64,000 nt of DNA, from positions 3,595,501-3,659,500 of the forward strand of contig JAXDDX010000038.1 in NCBI GenBank assembly GCA_034670405.1, written 5' to 3'. Of the stretch, positions 14,255 to 27,900 are shown one piece after another. This DNA is from Hoplostethus atlanticus (Eukaryota > Chordata > Actinopteri > Trachichthyiformes > Trachichthyidae). Position numbers and translations under genes: made by a program. The notes beneath the pieces were generated by a model that saw only the letters and a program-made list of their open reading frames with translations, was not told the origin of the DNA and did no database searches. Position 1 is the first letter of the stretch. Each line of letters starts with the position of its first letter.

Positions 14255-14394
14255 CTTTTTTTTACTACAACTGTTCAGTGGTGTGATTCAAATATGAAGT
14301 CATACACGCTTCACTACCATGTGGTGATTTCAGGCCCCAGCAGTGTAATGAAAGCTATTAATGCAAGACATAAATTATTGTGTACACAGCTTTT

Positions 14395-14400
14395 TTTATT
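14395..14400 (-). terminator. Poly(A) signal for crocc
   Basis: TTTATT on the plus strand is AATAAA on the crocc strand, about 800 bp downstream of the crocc stop codon. Confidence 0.5.
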
Positions 14401-15202
14401 GCCTTGCAAAAATACTGACTCCATATATAATCTCCGTACAAAGTCATACAGTTGCTACCATCTATGATGACCTCAGCCTGTCAATATTCATTAGTAAAAA
14501 GTATATACACCTAACACTACAAACACATATATAGGTACATTCACAGGTAAGTATTGGACTTCTTGAGCTCTATACAACAATACATATATATCAGGGCCCA
14601 GATAATCAGTAAAACCTGCACCAGTTTCTCTGGGAAAATACAGTGCAGTTCCTTCATATGGTCAATTCGTTTGTTTCCTGGCACTCGCGCACAGTGAAGA
14701 CCTTCCCTTTGTGTCCGCAACTGTTGATGTGAAGGAACAGAGGCCAACTGCAAACTGGCAGAGTTGCAATTTTCATTCCTGCACTACATCCAGATTCTGT
14801 CTGGAGGAGAATCCTGTCGTGATTTAAGTTTCTTCTTGAATAAGAGAAGGAAGTTAGGGAAGATGTTGAGCAAGGGTCCAGTAATACACAGTTGCCAGCA
14901 ATCAGCAGACTGCTGGCATTTACAACACAGTACTGCTGCTCTGCAAAATGCAAAGCTCCACTCCCCAGCCTGTTGTGTGCTCATGCATGTTGTAGGTAAA
15001 GTAGTTTTCACTGTACAAATTACCAGTAAAGCACCATCAAAAATATATCATTGCTTTTTCATTGCTTTTTAAACAAATCAGATCTTCAACAGTAGTTCCA
15101 AAGTAAGATTTAAGGAATGTTTCCATAGGATAAACACTGGTATCAGACATTGATGTTGAGAACATTCTCCCTGTTAGAGGATTACATGCTGCTCCTTGAG
15201 TC
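14401..15202 (-). other. crocc 3' UTR
   Basis: Region between the crocc stop codon (15203-15205) and the candidate poly(A) signal at 14395. It contains a near-palindrome at about 14891-14916 (TGCCAGCAATCAGCAG...CTGCTGGCA). Open frames here have no family similarity. Confidence 0.55.
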
Positions 15203-15879
15203 TCAGTTCCCTCCAGACAGTAAGGAGGAGGGCAGCAAAGGCTGCCGGCGCTTCATCTCCTGTTGCAGCTGCTCCTTCAGAGTGGACACCTGTAGTATGG
15301 ACAGTGGGCGACATACTCCGGGTTACTGCGGCATGTCAGCATCTTACTCCTTTCACTCCTTTTTGCCGTCTGCACAAACTAAGACTCGTACAGAAGTAAG
15401 GGCTACATTTTGATGAAAGTAAAAAAACATGGCGGGAGAGAAATATTTGAGAAATATTTACTATTACTATAGGGATCATCATCATTTCTTTTTTTCCTGT
15501 ATTAGAACTAAACTGTCAATTAAGGAGAGGGGAGCTGGCAGTCGCACCTTTTCCTACCTCAGGCAGAAAGGAATATTCTGTTGATTGGTTTCTAGATTTC
15601 AAAAGGGATAAACAATCACAGGGTGTCAAAGGTGTATGTGTAGGTTGCTCAGTGCCACTGAGGCGTGTTCTCCTTGACCTCTGACATGAGGTCCATACCT
15701 GCTCCTCCAGGCCTTTGACCCTGTGGCGGTGGGCTCTCTCTCTGGCAGAAAGAGTCCGCTCAATTTCCCTGTAGTTGGTCCTCAGCCTCTCGGCCTCGTG
15801 TTGGGCCTCGTCACGCTGCCTCACAGAATTCTCACACACACTCTGTGACTGCTCCATCTCCACCAGCTGAGTCTGCTCA

Positions 15880-15918
<39 letters not shown>

Positions 15919-18900
15919 AGCTAGTCATGTGAACAAGGGGAACAAGTAGAAATTCACTAAGCCACACATCATCCAGTTACTTTCTATGAGACACAAGCTT
16001 CTTTGACAAATACTGGGAATAACAGGTGGTAGGATAAAACAATTGCCAGCATAGAAAAAATAACTAAAAAATTAGAACAAAAAAATGGAGAAGGTCTTCT
16101 GACAAATAGTTGATTGGAATAGTGTTCTCCATGAGGACAGCAACACAGTATTGGATGTTTTAGATCCAATTTAAATGAAGTGAAGATTCTCGGCTTTAAT
16201 AAGGTTGCTTTCATTTGATGAACAGTCTGAAACTCACCAACATCACCAGGCTGATGATAATTTATTGGGAGATTTTCTTTTGAACTCATAGTATTTTTTT
16301 GATACTTTGAGTGTTGAGCTGTGATACGCTTGGTTTCAAATGACTCTGAAGCAGGATGAAGTACGGCTAAATGAGGAGAAGTAAACACTGCTAGCCTGAA
16401 CCATCACGCTCCTGCTGCAACGTAGATTAACAACTTTAATGGCTGTTTCCAAATTCTTATGCAGGTCACTGTGGCTGTATTTATCTGTTTCTTTATAGCA
16501 TGTCTGTGGTAAAACCATAATAGCTTGATAGATTCATAAATGCTGTTCAAAGTGAAGCTTCCCAGAAATACCTAATCTTTAAGGCCTAACCTGTTCCTTT
16601 AAATGTGAGTCAGCTATTGTATGTACTTTCAGAACCCCTTTGAATGAAGCAGTAACAAGAAAAAAACAAAAGCAAAACAATTCTGGACTGCTCAACATTT
16701 AGTGGCTAACAGAGAGCAGATGTATCCAGAGCTGGAGACTTTGAGCTAGTAGGCTACCGCCATTTTGTAATGATTCCAACCCACATACAAATGGGGTTAC
16801 ACTGGCCTAGCTTCAAACTAACAGGAGCTTCAGGAATAATATACTGGAACGGTGGGAGGGTGAAATAAATAAATGAAGAATGCAAAAGTAATCTCTGAGG
16901 TTAGCATTGTCTGGGCTGGCTGACCCATGAGTTTCTTTACTTCTTTCTACTACAACTACCAAACAAAAGCTGCCCTTGTCTTTTACGACAGCAAACATGT
17001 TGTCACTCACACTCACCAGACAATATGTTACCTTCTTTCCCAGGCTAACCAACCCCTCCTTTCTCGAGACTTTTAACTGGAGGTTATGTGTGGCTTGACA
17101 ATAAGTGAAGGGGAAAGAATTTATGGACCACACAAACATATAAAGCCTATTGTATGGAATGTATCTGGCAGATTAAAGACCAATTTCTCACTGTAAAGCA
17201 TGCATGTTGGCTGTGTCCTTCAGGTGTGATTGGGTCCAGGCAATTTAGCCTACACACTCTCTCAAGCTCTCACGCTCTCAAGCAGAGGTGTGAAAACAAC
17301 AGCTAAGAAAACACATGCTGTGGCAATAGGAAAACAGGTCAGTGTCGCCAGGAATCACACTTCTATTCAACAACATTTTGGCTTTCCTCTCCCGAAAGTT
17401 TAGACCCTGTATAACTTTGCTTTGAGGTTTTTAGCAACAAGCTAATCAGATTTGCACATGTAAGTGTTTCCCCTGTTGTAATATATTGTCTATTGGGCCC
17501 TGCCTGGGAGAGCAGGGTGATGCCAGCATCTGTGAGGGAACCCATAAGTGTTGTGTGCATCAGTGGCACCTCCCCACCTGCAGCAGCATGATCTGTTGCT
17601 GTGCTTCCTGCAGCTCTTGCTCGGCGGTGGTTAGAGAGCGGTTCAAACGGCCTTTCTCCGCAGAAAGCCGCATGCTGCCTTCCTCTGTCTTCAGCTTCTG
17701 ACGTTCAACCTAATGGGAATGGGAGTATAGCATGAGGACAATTGAATGTGCTGAGATGAAGCCACAGTGGATACGAGACAAAAATCAATCTATATCGAAT
17801 CTATATAACATAAAACTTCCATTAATTTATTTACCTCAACAAAAGAGAGCACCAGGCCTTTATTAGAGATGGTTATTGTTTCTTTTAGCAGGTCCACAGT
17901 GTTGTGGATGTTTAACAGTATACTTGATGAGTGTGTAAGATGCAAGTGCACGATAGTATACGGCGCTGACCTTATCCAGTGTATTCCTCAGTGCATTTTT
18001 GTCTTTCTCCAGCCTGACAGCCTGTCTCTCGGCATCTTTCTTCTCAGTCTCAAGCATGGCGACTGCTCTTTGCAGCCCACGCAGTCGCTCCTCTGCAGAA
18101 GCCCGCTCTGTCTGAACGGACTGGGCACTGCGCTGGGCCTCCAGAAGACTGGCCGAACGCTGGCGCAGCGCCTGCAGGAGGGAAAATGTGCAACGATATG
18201 ATTGTGAGGGGGTCTTAAAGGGGCACACCTGAGAAAACTGTCGGTAGAATAGTTAAACTGCGTATCCAAAAATGTGTAATGTAATGTAATACTTTATTGA
18301 TTTCATCGTTTTGCTTTACCACCTCGAGTGAGATAGTAGATAGTAGCGATTCAGTGTCTTGCTCAAGGACACCTCAGTAGGGCAGATGTTTGCTGACACA
18401 GCGGCCTGAGCCAGGGTCCTGGTCTCCCTTCCTCACTACACCACCCTGCTTCCCAAGTGTTGATGATAATGGTGCACACTCTCCAGCTTCCTCACCTCTT
18501 GAGTGTTGGTGAGCTCAGCCTCCAGTTCCTCTCGTCTCAGCTCGCTCTGATTCAGCTCACTCTGCAGGCTTTGCCCACGCTCAGTGAGGACGGCCATGTT
18601 TCTCTTCCCCTCAGCCAAGGACGCCCGGGCTTCATCCATTCGTTCCTGAATGGCACAGAAGAATAATCCTGTCACTGCTCAGCTATTTTCCACATCAGCC
18701 AAGACCTCTTTTCCCCTTCTGTTCACTCACCTGTAGATGCCTTTTGTCCTGTTCTGCCACACCCAGAGTCCTCTGTAGTGCAGCCAGACGACCCTGCGTG
18801 GTGCTCTGAGTAGCAGTGGCCTCCTGAAGGCTCTGGTTGAGGCACTGGCTCCTATCTTTGAGCAAAGATTCACCTTCCTGTGCCTTGAGCAGAGCCTGGT

Positions 18901-21900
18901 TCAACTTCTCTACCTCTCTCTGAAGCAAAGCCACACGGATTTCTGCTTCTGCAACCTGAGACATGTAGAAACCCTTTCATTTCTTGGATCACTTCATGAC
19001 TCAATGAGCAAACTAACAGCAAAGAAAAGAAAGAACAAACATCAAAAGCAATAATTTTCCCTCACTAGACACAGGGTGTGTTTACCCGAGGGATTTGGAG
19101 CTGCTTCCATACTGCAGGTTTTTTTTAGTACAGCAACTGTGAAATGTGGGATGCTCACACAGAGGGCAGCAATTATTCTATTGCATGTAGGTACATGTCT
19201 TCAATACCCCATCTGTCATCATATCATACCATAAGATTGTTCAATGAATACATGCATTTAAAGCCAAAACAATCAGATTTAGCACTCAAATATATCAAAG
19301 GATGTGTGTGACCACATGGCCCTTTGACCAGTTCTCTTCTCAATCTGGCGTCATGCCTGCTGTACCTGTTTGAGTAGAGAGTCATGGCGCTCCTGGGAGG
19401 CCTGGCTCTCAGCCTCCCTGTCTCCCAGGCTCAGTTTGAGTCTCTGCAGCTCCCCTTCCAGACTGCGCCTCCCCAACTCCACCCTGGTGGCCCGGGCCTC
19501 AGCAGCCTCCAGGGCCTCCCTCAGACGCCTCCTCTCTGCCTCCAGACGCATTTCAGCGGCGCGCTGCTTATTCAACTGATCCTGCAGAGACAGAGAGAGT
19601 AGAGACATATTTGAAACTCTGTCACTTTCATTTTCAAGGCTAGTTGTTGTACATTTAGGCAGCAGATATTCTTGTTGTCTAACGGAGACGTGAGTTTTAG
19701 GACCCGACTCCAGAGACATAAACAGACACGACACAAACACTGTTACTAAGAGGCCTGACAGGAATAAAGCACACACAGATGATTCTTCCTTCTCTGCATT
19801 TACCTTTAAGCTCCAGGTTTTACTTTTTGTCTCCTAATAATAATCTTCCTGAGTCTTTTCCAAGAGTACTTTTTTGTTCTCAAAGCGCTCAAATCCCCTG
19901 CACCCCCCCAGCATTGCCTATCCCTACTCTCTTTATCCCACTAACTCATACAGTCTCACCTACGTTTCTCTTTATGTCCATGCTCCTCCTGTTGTTCAAA
20001 ATGTGAATTGTTTTGTGCAGCGTGTGAGGGTTGGCATTAGGAAAATGGACATATGGAGAGTTCACATGGGACATCACAAGGGGCGTCTCATTTTGTGCGT
20101 GACATCTGTTGTTATTGCATTCCCCACCAGTTTTTCCTTCTAAATCTTGCGCTACCCTTGAGTGCTGGCATCTGGTGATCTTGGCAGATCAGCGGTCACT
20201 ACTGTGTCGCAGCACAGTGGTATAGTGTCTATATACGTGCACACAAGCGCATACGTGCGTGTACCTGTGTATGTTTCCTATCCGTCTCAGAGGCTTGCAG
20301 GGCTCTCTCTAAATCCTTCACTCTGTCAGTAAGAGCTCTCCTCTCCCTCTCTCCTCTCCTCACCACCTCCTCCTGCTGCTGCAGCAGCGTCTGAGTGGCG
20401 GTCAGACGTCCGTCCACACCCCGCTTCCCTAGAAAAACAAGCACAGTAGCATGCATTAAAGATCAATTATATGGGGCGCACCGGTGGCTCACCGCGTAGA
20501 GCGCATACCATAAGGCTCAGTCCTTCCCGCAGCTGACCAGGGTTCAAATCCGGCCCTCGGTCATTTGCTGCATGTCCTTCCCTCTCTCTCCCATACCTTC
20601 CTCACTATCTCTCTCTCTCAATAAAAGGCATAAAAGACCAAAAAAATATACTTTAGAAAGATCAATTATATATGATGTAAAAACACAGAACGGGGTGTCT
20701 GACAGTATATATGTGTGCCTGTTTTGTCTCTTGGTTAAGGGACCACTTTCAGAGTGTGCATGGAGGACTTAAACTGTGTTCTACCTTCTTGGCATTCCTG
20801 CAAGGTGTTTTGTAGCTGAGTAAGACGGTTCTGAGCAGAGTTTCTTTCCCCAGTCATCTCCTCTAGCTCTCGTTGTAGGGCCCCCAACTGGCATCGGGCA
20901 TCATCCTTTGAAACCAACATTGACCAAAGACTTGTAAACACAAAAATATCCCTGTGTTATGATGAATCTTTACTGTGTTTGTCATGCTGTACTGCTTTAC
21001 CCGGTCTCTCTGTGCTTCACGGAGCTCTTGGAGGAAGTCTCTGAGACCACTTCGCAGTGTCTCAGGGTCCAGCTCTGGCAGAGGGAGAGGAAGGGGCGTG
21101 TCCCCTCTCTCAGGAGAGATGGCCCCTGAGCCAAAAGTATTATCAGGGGTATTTAACCCAATCTCTGTAAGAATGAAATGCAATTTTCAGAATTACAAAT
21201 ATAGTGGAGAGAGATGTCTTCAAATTGAAAGTTATCTTTATTAAGATACGTGTGTTTCATTTTTACCTTTAGGAGGTGATAGCGAGGAGCGTAGCGGTGA
21301 CATACTGCGATGGCGTGAGATGGTGCTGTGTACCGGGGAGCTTCCCCCCGGGCTCCTGCCCCTGCCTCCGCTGGCACTGCCCCTGCCCCCTGCTGCGATG
21401 CCCAGTGTACGCGTCAGTGCTGACTGAAGGCTGCCCAGACGAAACTCCAGCTCCCTCCTCCCCGTCTCGGCCCGGGCCAGTTCTGCCTCTGTGGCAGCCA
21501 GTCGGCCCTGTGCCTCGCTCAGCTGCAGGCTGGACTGAGCAGCAGAGTCCTGAGCTGTCTGGGTACGCAGAGCCAGGTTCTTGGCTTCATCCTGCAGCTT
21601 CTTCTCACAGCCACGCGCCTCCTGCAGCTGAGCAGTCAGCTCTCTCTCACAGCCCCGCCAACCTGACTCAGACTCCACCAGACGCTTTTGGATCAAGGAA
21701 AGCTACAGTAAAAAAAAAAAAAAAGGGAGAAGAATTGTGACACAGTAAAAACAGCAATTACGGTAGATTTGTCTAACTTTTATCAATTGATAAAAATGAG
21801 TAGAGCCTGGAAAACTTCCGCTCCGTCCTCACCTCTTTCTGGATGGAGTTTTTAGCTGTTTCGGCTTCAGCTAACCTCTGTTTGAGAGTGAAAACCTCTT

Positions 21901-24900
21901 TCACTCTCTCATCCTCTCTCTGCTCCTCCAGCGACAGACGGGTCTGCAGCTCTGCCACCTCCCTCCCTTTCTGCTCCTTCTCTCCATCCAGAACTTTAAC
22001 CTGAAGCCAGGAAAAGCACGTTTCATAGAAAAAACAGAACATTTCACAGTCGCCAATTTTCTGCTGACTATGTTTAAGTCTAGACTGAAAACCAAAGCGG
22101 AATAGGATTTTGCAGTTACAGCAGCTATTTCCAGTGAAGGACATTATGCTGAGCTGCTCCTCTGCCTATTACAGAGGTATGAAAGAGGAGTGGCTGACCT
22201 GTCTGCGTAGCTCCTGGAGCTCTCGCCGGGCTTCCAGTCGTGACCTTTCAACTTCTCTCAGGCAGCTGCGCAGCTCAGTTACTTCCTTCTGAGTAGAGGA
22301 CAAACTCTCTTCCAGCACAGCCAGCCTCTGCTCCTTCTCCTCACACTGTCGCTTCACCCTGACACACACACACACACACACACATGAAATGACAGTGAAA
22401 GCGTTTTTAACATATGTCCATTTCTCTCATTTCTATTATCACTGTACTGAATTCACCAACATTTACCCGATTCTCTCGGTTTCTGCGCTTCTTAGAGTTT
22501 CCCTTAGCTGGGTATTTGACTGGCTGAGAGTGTCCCTCTCCTTGGTGACGTCGCCAAGGTTGCGCCTTAGCTCTATCCCATCTCTTCTGTAACCCTCTCC
22601 AGTGTCCTGGGTTTGGCTGAGCCGCCGCTCAACCTCCAGCATCTGCCGCCTCGTCTGGTCTCGGCTCTCCTCGCTAGCCGAGAGAGAAGCTCTGCACTGT
22701 TCCAACTGGGTGGAGAAAGTTTGGTGAAACAACTGGACAGAATCAACCGTGGTGAACCAGAAAATACTTTCCTAGGTAGGATCCTCTACCTCTTTGAGAG
22801 CAACATCAGCACGTGACTGTAGGTCAGTACAAGTCTCTCGCAGACTGTGCAGTTCCCGCCCATGAACACAAGCAGCATCCTCCAGCTGAGAACGAAGCTC
22901 TAGTAGCTCGTGGCTCAGAGCCCTGACTCTGGTCTGGAGAAAAAAAGTCAATTCAGTTCATCTTCATGATGCTATGCTGACAAGAACGGGAGATTAAATG
23001 ATCGAATTGATTTGACAAATTTCAATTAATAACACATGTACAGTTCTTCAGGCAGAACATATACGTGAATTAAAAGAATAGGGTCAGGATAACACAATAA
23101 AGATCAACAGGTTATTTCTATTGTACTCCTGTGGGGAAGATGGAAAAGGATAGGAATGGGGCATGGCAGATGAACATACATTATACACTCATATCAATAC
23201 AAACAAGAAAATGCATTAATTCACATCAATAATAAAATAAAAAAATAGACAAAACAATAAATTACCTATGATCACAGTTTTCAATTTGAACTTTGTTTAA
23301 CTTTCTATTCCCATCGACTATCTCTAAGCCATTTTTAAGATTAATTTTAAAACCATTGAAATGTAACAAGAAGAGAAGCTGAATTCAGACTGTGTTGTTT
23401 CTTCCATTACCTGCTCCTGTTCTTTGTAATGAGCAGCTTCTCGGGCCATTCTCTCTGCCTCCAGGCCTGAAGCTGACAGCTCAGCCTGCAGGGTGGACAC
23501 CCTGTCAGACAGAACTGCTTTCTCTGCCTCCTTTAGGGAAAGGGCCTGGGAATAGGAAAATAGGCCTGGTGACATAGAGGTGGAGCCTAGATGTACCAGA
23601 GTATCGACAGTATATCTGATTAAATATCATGACAGAACTCGGTATGGTCTCTCAGACCCTCGGACCCAATTCAGACCTGTTGTTTCTCAGTCTCAGCCTG
23701 CAGCAGACACTGATCTCTGTCGTGCTGAAGACTCCTCACTTGATCCCTCAGGTCCTCCCTCTCTGTCTCTGCTCTGAGGAGCTGATCCTCTGCCTCCTGT
23801 CTGAACTTCCACAGAGCCCCCTCGTGCTCTGTCAGCAGGCTGTGGCGCAGGGCTTCCTGTGGAGCGAGTGCAATCAACATTGACACCCCAAAGCAACTCA
23901 AACATGGATTCAAGAATCATCTGGATCAACAGCCTGATTACTACTAGCCTGATTACAATCCTGAAGTGTAAAAACAGGTCTACATGCAGCGCTGTACAGT
24001 AGAAGTAACACTGCAGTCTCACCTTTTCTGAGGCCAGCCTCTCTACCTCCTCCTGGTGTTCAGAAATGGCGTTGCGTAAGGCCTGCTGGGCTTCCAGCTG
24101 TGCAGCAGTCAGGGTCTGATTCAGAGCCTGTCGTTCCCTCTCAGCCTGGGCCAGCAAGCTCTCCCCATCTGAACGCACACGCCTCAGCTCCACTGAAAGT
24201 CCCATCGAGGAAAACAAGAGAGAGACGATCACACAACACAACTTGGTACTACGTCATTACTGTACACCAGTACGACTTCAGTTTAGTCCTCTATGATATA
24301 AAGTTGTGTCATAGTTTTCATCTGTTTCTCCATTTTGCCCTGCTGCTGTCTATAAATCTATAAAACAAATCTTCTGTTCACTTTCTTAGCTTTTACCTAT
24401 TTTCTTTACGTATTTCTACCTGCTCTGCTGTCTCCTAGTCCCTCACCTGTTGCGGTCTCACAGCGGAGCCGAAGATTTTGGTTCTCTGTTTCCAGCTGCT
24501 CTCTGCGAGACTCCACCTGAATGAGCTGCTGCTGCACCTCAAACAGGCTGGTCTCCAGGGACTCCCGCTCCGACCTGCAGGGGTAGGGAGTCAAACACTA
24601 GCAACATAGACAGACAGACACGCAGACGTATGCACACAATGTCATATACATGAACACACAACCACACACACACACACACCTGAAGGCAGTCAGCTCCTCT
24701 GTCAGCACGGTGTTGTCTCTCTCAGATGCCGTCAGCTGGACCACCAGTGCTGCTCTATCTCGGGCCAGTTCTGCCCGACCACGGCCAACCTCCTCTAAGG
24801 CTACTTCCTGCCGCTGGCCCGCTCCTCTGGTGATATCTAATTCTGATCCCAGAGAGCTCACCTCGCCACATAGCTATTGGTAAAGGCCAGACATGGAAAA

Positions 24901-27900
24901 AATGATTGAAGAGAAAGAAAACTACAGAGGTATGACAAAGAGTTGAGAAAAAAAGGAACATGTTGAAGGAAAAATCCACTCGTGGATTCTCTTACACTGT
25001 CATGTATCATCAATCTGTGGTGTTCAGTGCATTCCAGGAGTTATTTTGTGATGAAGTTTTAATTTACTTTTTTGGTGTACGTTCGCTAAAATTCCTCATC
25101 TACTTCTACTTCAGTATTTTGCTACATTTTTCTACATTGTAAACGTTTCTATATTTAATCCAAGCTAGCTAGCTAGTACAGTGTGTGGCTGAAATTAAAA
25201 CCTGACGTTTAGCATCGATGTTTTAGATAGCTAAAAAACTTAAAAACCTCCAGCTGCACTGCACACAAATAAAAAGATACACCACCAAACCACAAAAAGG
25301 GCCCAGGAATGCAAGGTATATCTCCATTTTTTTTAACATTGTTAGGTGTGTAAGGAGGATCTTTTCTTTTAACTCAAGGAGTGTGTGATGAAGATCTATT
25401 GTGATCTATTATGTACCTGAGTGACTTTATCCTGCAGCTTAATTCTCTCAGCCCTGAGACTTAGGAGCTCTGCCTCCATTCCCCCGCAGCTCAACTCGGC
25501 ATCCTGCAGTGACTGGTGCAGAGTGATGCGGGTCGAGTCCAGCTCCAGCCTGTCCTGCTCCGACCGGACCAGCTCATCTCTGATGGTCAACTTCTCTTGT
25601 TCCGCCTCCCGTTTCTGAAGCTGCAGAAGGGCCTTCTCCTCCTCCAGCTTAGAGACAGACACAAGGACGAGGCTCAGAGAGTAAACTGTGACATTCATAT
25701 GGATAAGGTCTACACTTGTCCACACCATAAGAGTACACTGATGAAATCCCCCTACTTGGATGATGATGGTGTTAAGGTCAGCTTTGTCCTGGGCCAGGCC
25801 CTCATTCATGCCGCCCATCTTGGCCAGAGAGTCCCTGAGAGCTGCTTCGTCAGACTGGAGCTTATTAACCAGCAGAGACAGCTCTGCATTAATGCTCTCA
25901 GCCTGGAGAGAAAGGGAGGGGTGTACAAAGGTCATACACAGCCCAAGAACACAGAGAATACATTTTCAATGAAAATCAAATAAATGAGAAGGAGCATACA
26001 TGAGTTCTAACCAAACACTCATTAGCAAACCTTGCACAATGACACCAGCTTTGACTTTTTCTTACCCGAGAAAGTGCCTCAGAGAGCTGAGCCTTCTCTT
26101 GCTCCAGCAACTGCCTCACAACCTCCCCCTGCTGGTGAGTCTCCGTCACTGCAGACAGTTCCCCGCGCTGGGCAGAGGCGCGACTCTCACTCTGCTCCCA
26201 CTGCTTCTGACTGCATCAAACCATGACATATACAATAACAATACATAATTTTTTTTATCTGGATAGCGCATTGAGATACTCAAAATACATCCCCACAGCT
26301 GGTGGTTGGTTGGAAGGTCAGGGAGTTAGAGTAGTTGACAGGCAGGAGAGTGGTCAATTTATTCAGGGCTTTGTAAGTGATGAGGAAGATCCTAATTCTG
26401 TATTTTAGTCTCGTCTACATGTGAGCATATGGACTGCAGCATTTTGGATATGCTGTTTGAGTTTGTGTTTTAGACTAGCATTCACTTAATCAATATCAAC
26501 TAATTTACGTACACTCTCTGAGTCTCTGCCTTGGCCCGGTCTCTGTCCTGCATAGCAGCCTCCTTCTCCTCCCTCTCGTGATCTCGCTCTCTTTGTGCGG
26601 ATGTCACAGCCAACTGCAGCTTCTCATAGTCCATCTGCAGGATCTGGGTGCTGCTCTGTGCTGCCTGGGCTGTCTTCTCCAAGCTCACCTTCTCACTAGG
26701 AAGTGCATAATGAGACAAGGGGAACAGATGTGAGAAGAACAGATATTATAACAGATATTAGGAAATTAGGATACCACTATTAATATAAAGGATTCAAGGC
26801 TTGTAAACACTAATGTAGCTATCGGTTTACCTGGCCAGCGCATCCCTCTCCTGCTTCAGACGGTCCCTTTCTCTCTGTGTGGTCTCCTTCTCTCTCTGAG
26901 CACTGTCCCTCTCTCCCTGCAGGGCTTGGTTGCGCTGCTCCACCTCTTTCTTAGCCGACTCGGTTTCTGCAAGCTGCCTGCGCAACTGTTGTACCGATGA
27001 CTGGAGAGAGGACAAACGCCCTCGGACATCCTAAAACAACAGAACAAGACAGTGGAGTAGATGATTGGCTGTTGAGAGGTAATCGATTCACTCTGGATCC
27101 AGGCTAACCTATTAACCTATTATTACTCTTATAAAATTAAGAGTAATGTGAAAACTCACACATCCATACCTTCTTAGTGTAGGTGTGTCAGAATGAAGCA
27201 TGAAAGTATTCCTTTGAAAACAAATCCCACACACTGCTTTCGCAATACAACACCATTTTTCATTTATTCGCTTACTTTTTGGTCCAGTCGGACCGCCATC
27301 AGAGGGTGAAATATCTATAAACAGGATCATGTGTATATCTATCTGAGCATTAAAGCAGAGTGTGATGGATGGGGTGCTTAAGCTTGATCCTGTTTATGGA
27401 CATTTTACACACACGAACGTAAGGAATAAATGAAAATAGTGTTGCATTGCAAAAGCAGTGTGCTGGATCATGTCAAACAAATTGACATGATACCTGCAGC
27501 TGCAGCTGCCTGCTTGTGACTGCAGAGCGCAGAGCAGACAGGCCAGCCTCTGGGAGCGGGGCCAGTGAGGAGAACCGAGAAGGGGAGGAGGATCGCCGTG
27601 GAGATGAGGAGCGGTGAGGGGAGGAGCCACGGATCAAGGCCAACAGTGGACCCCCAGAGTTGTCCTGGTCTGCTTCTGATGACGACTCTCCATCTGACAA
27701 GACAGTCTACAAAAGGAGATTAAAATGAGCCATACCATCCTCATGTGGTGTCTCCTGGTATGAAAATGTGTGTATGTGTGTGTGTGTTTGTCTACCTGAG
27801 CGATGTCCCGCAGTGTGTCTAGCAGTGTCTCAGTGTGAGCTCTCATCACCTGCATGTCTGTCTCTTCGTTGCCACTCTGCTCCTGAAAGGGAAATGAAGC

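Noticed and set aside
21276-21740. Long plus-strand ORFs opposite crocc exons (also 19370-19602, 25516-25983)
   Set aside because: They are shadows of GC-rich coiled-coil exons on the minus strand; there is no known protein or splice structure.
26198-26213. Acceptor CAG at about 26212-26214 for crocc exon 15
   Set aside because: It would put the exon out of frame with the phase-0 donor of exon 14 and meet a stop; the inner acceptor giving AAG CAG TGG (exon start 26206) keeps the frame.
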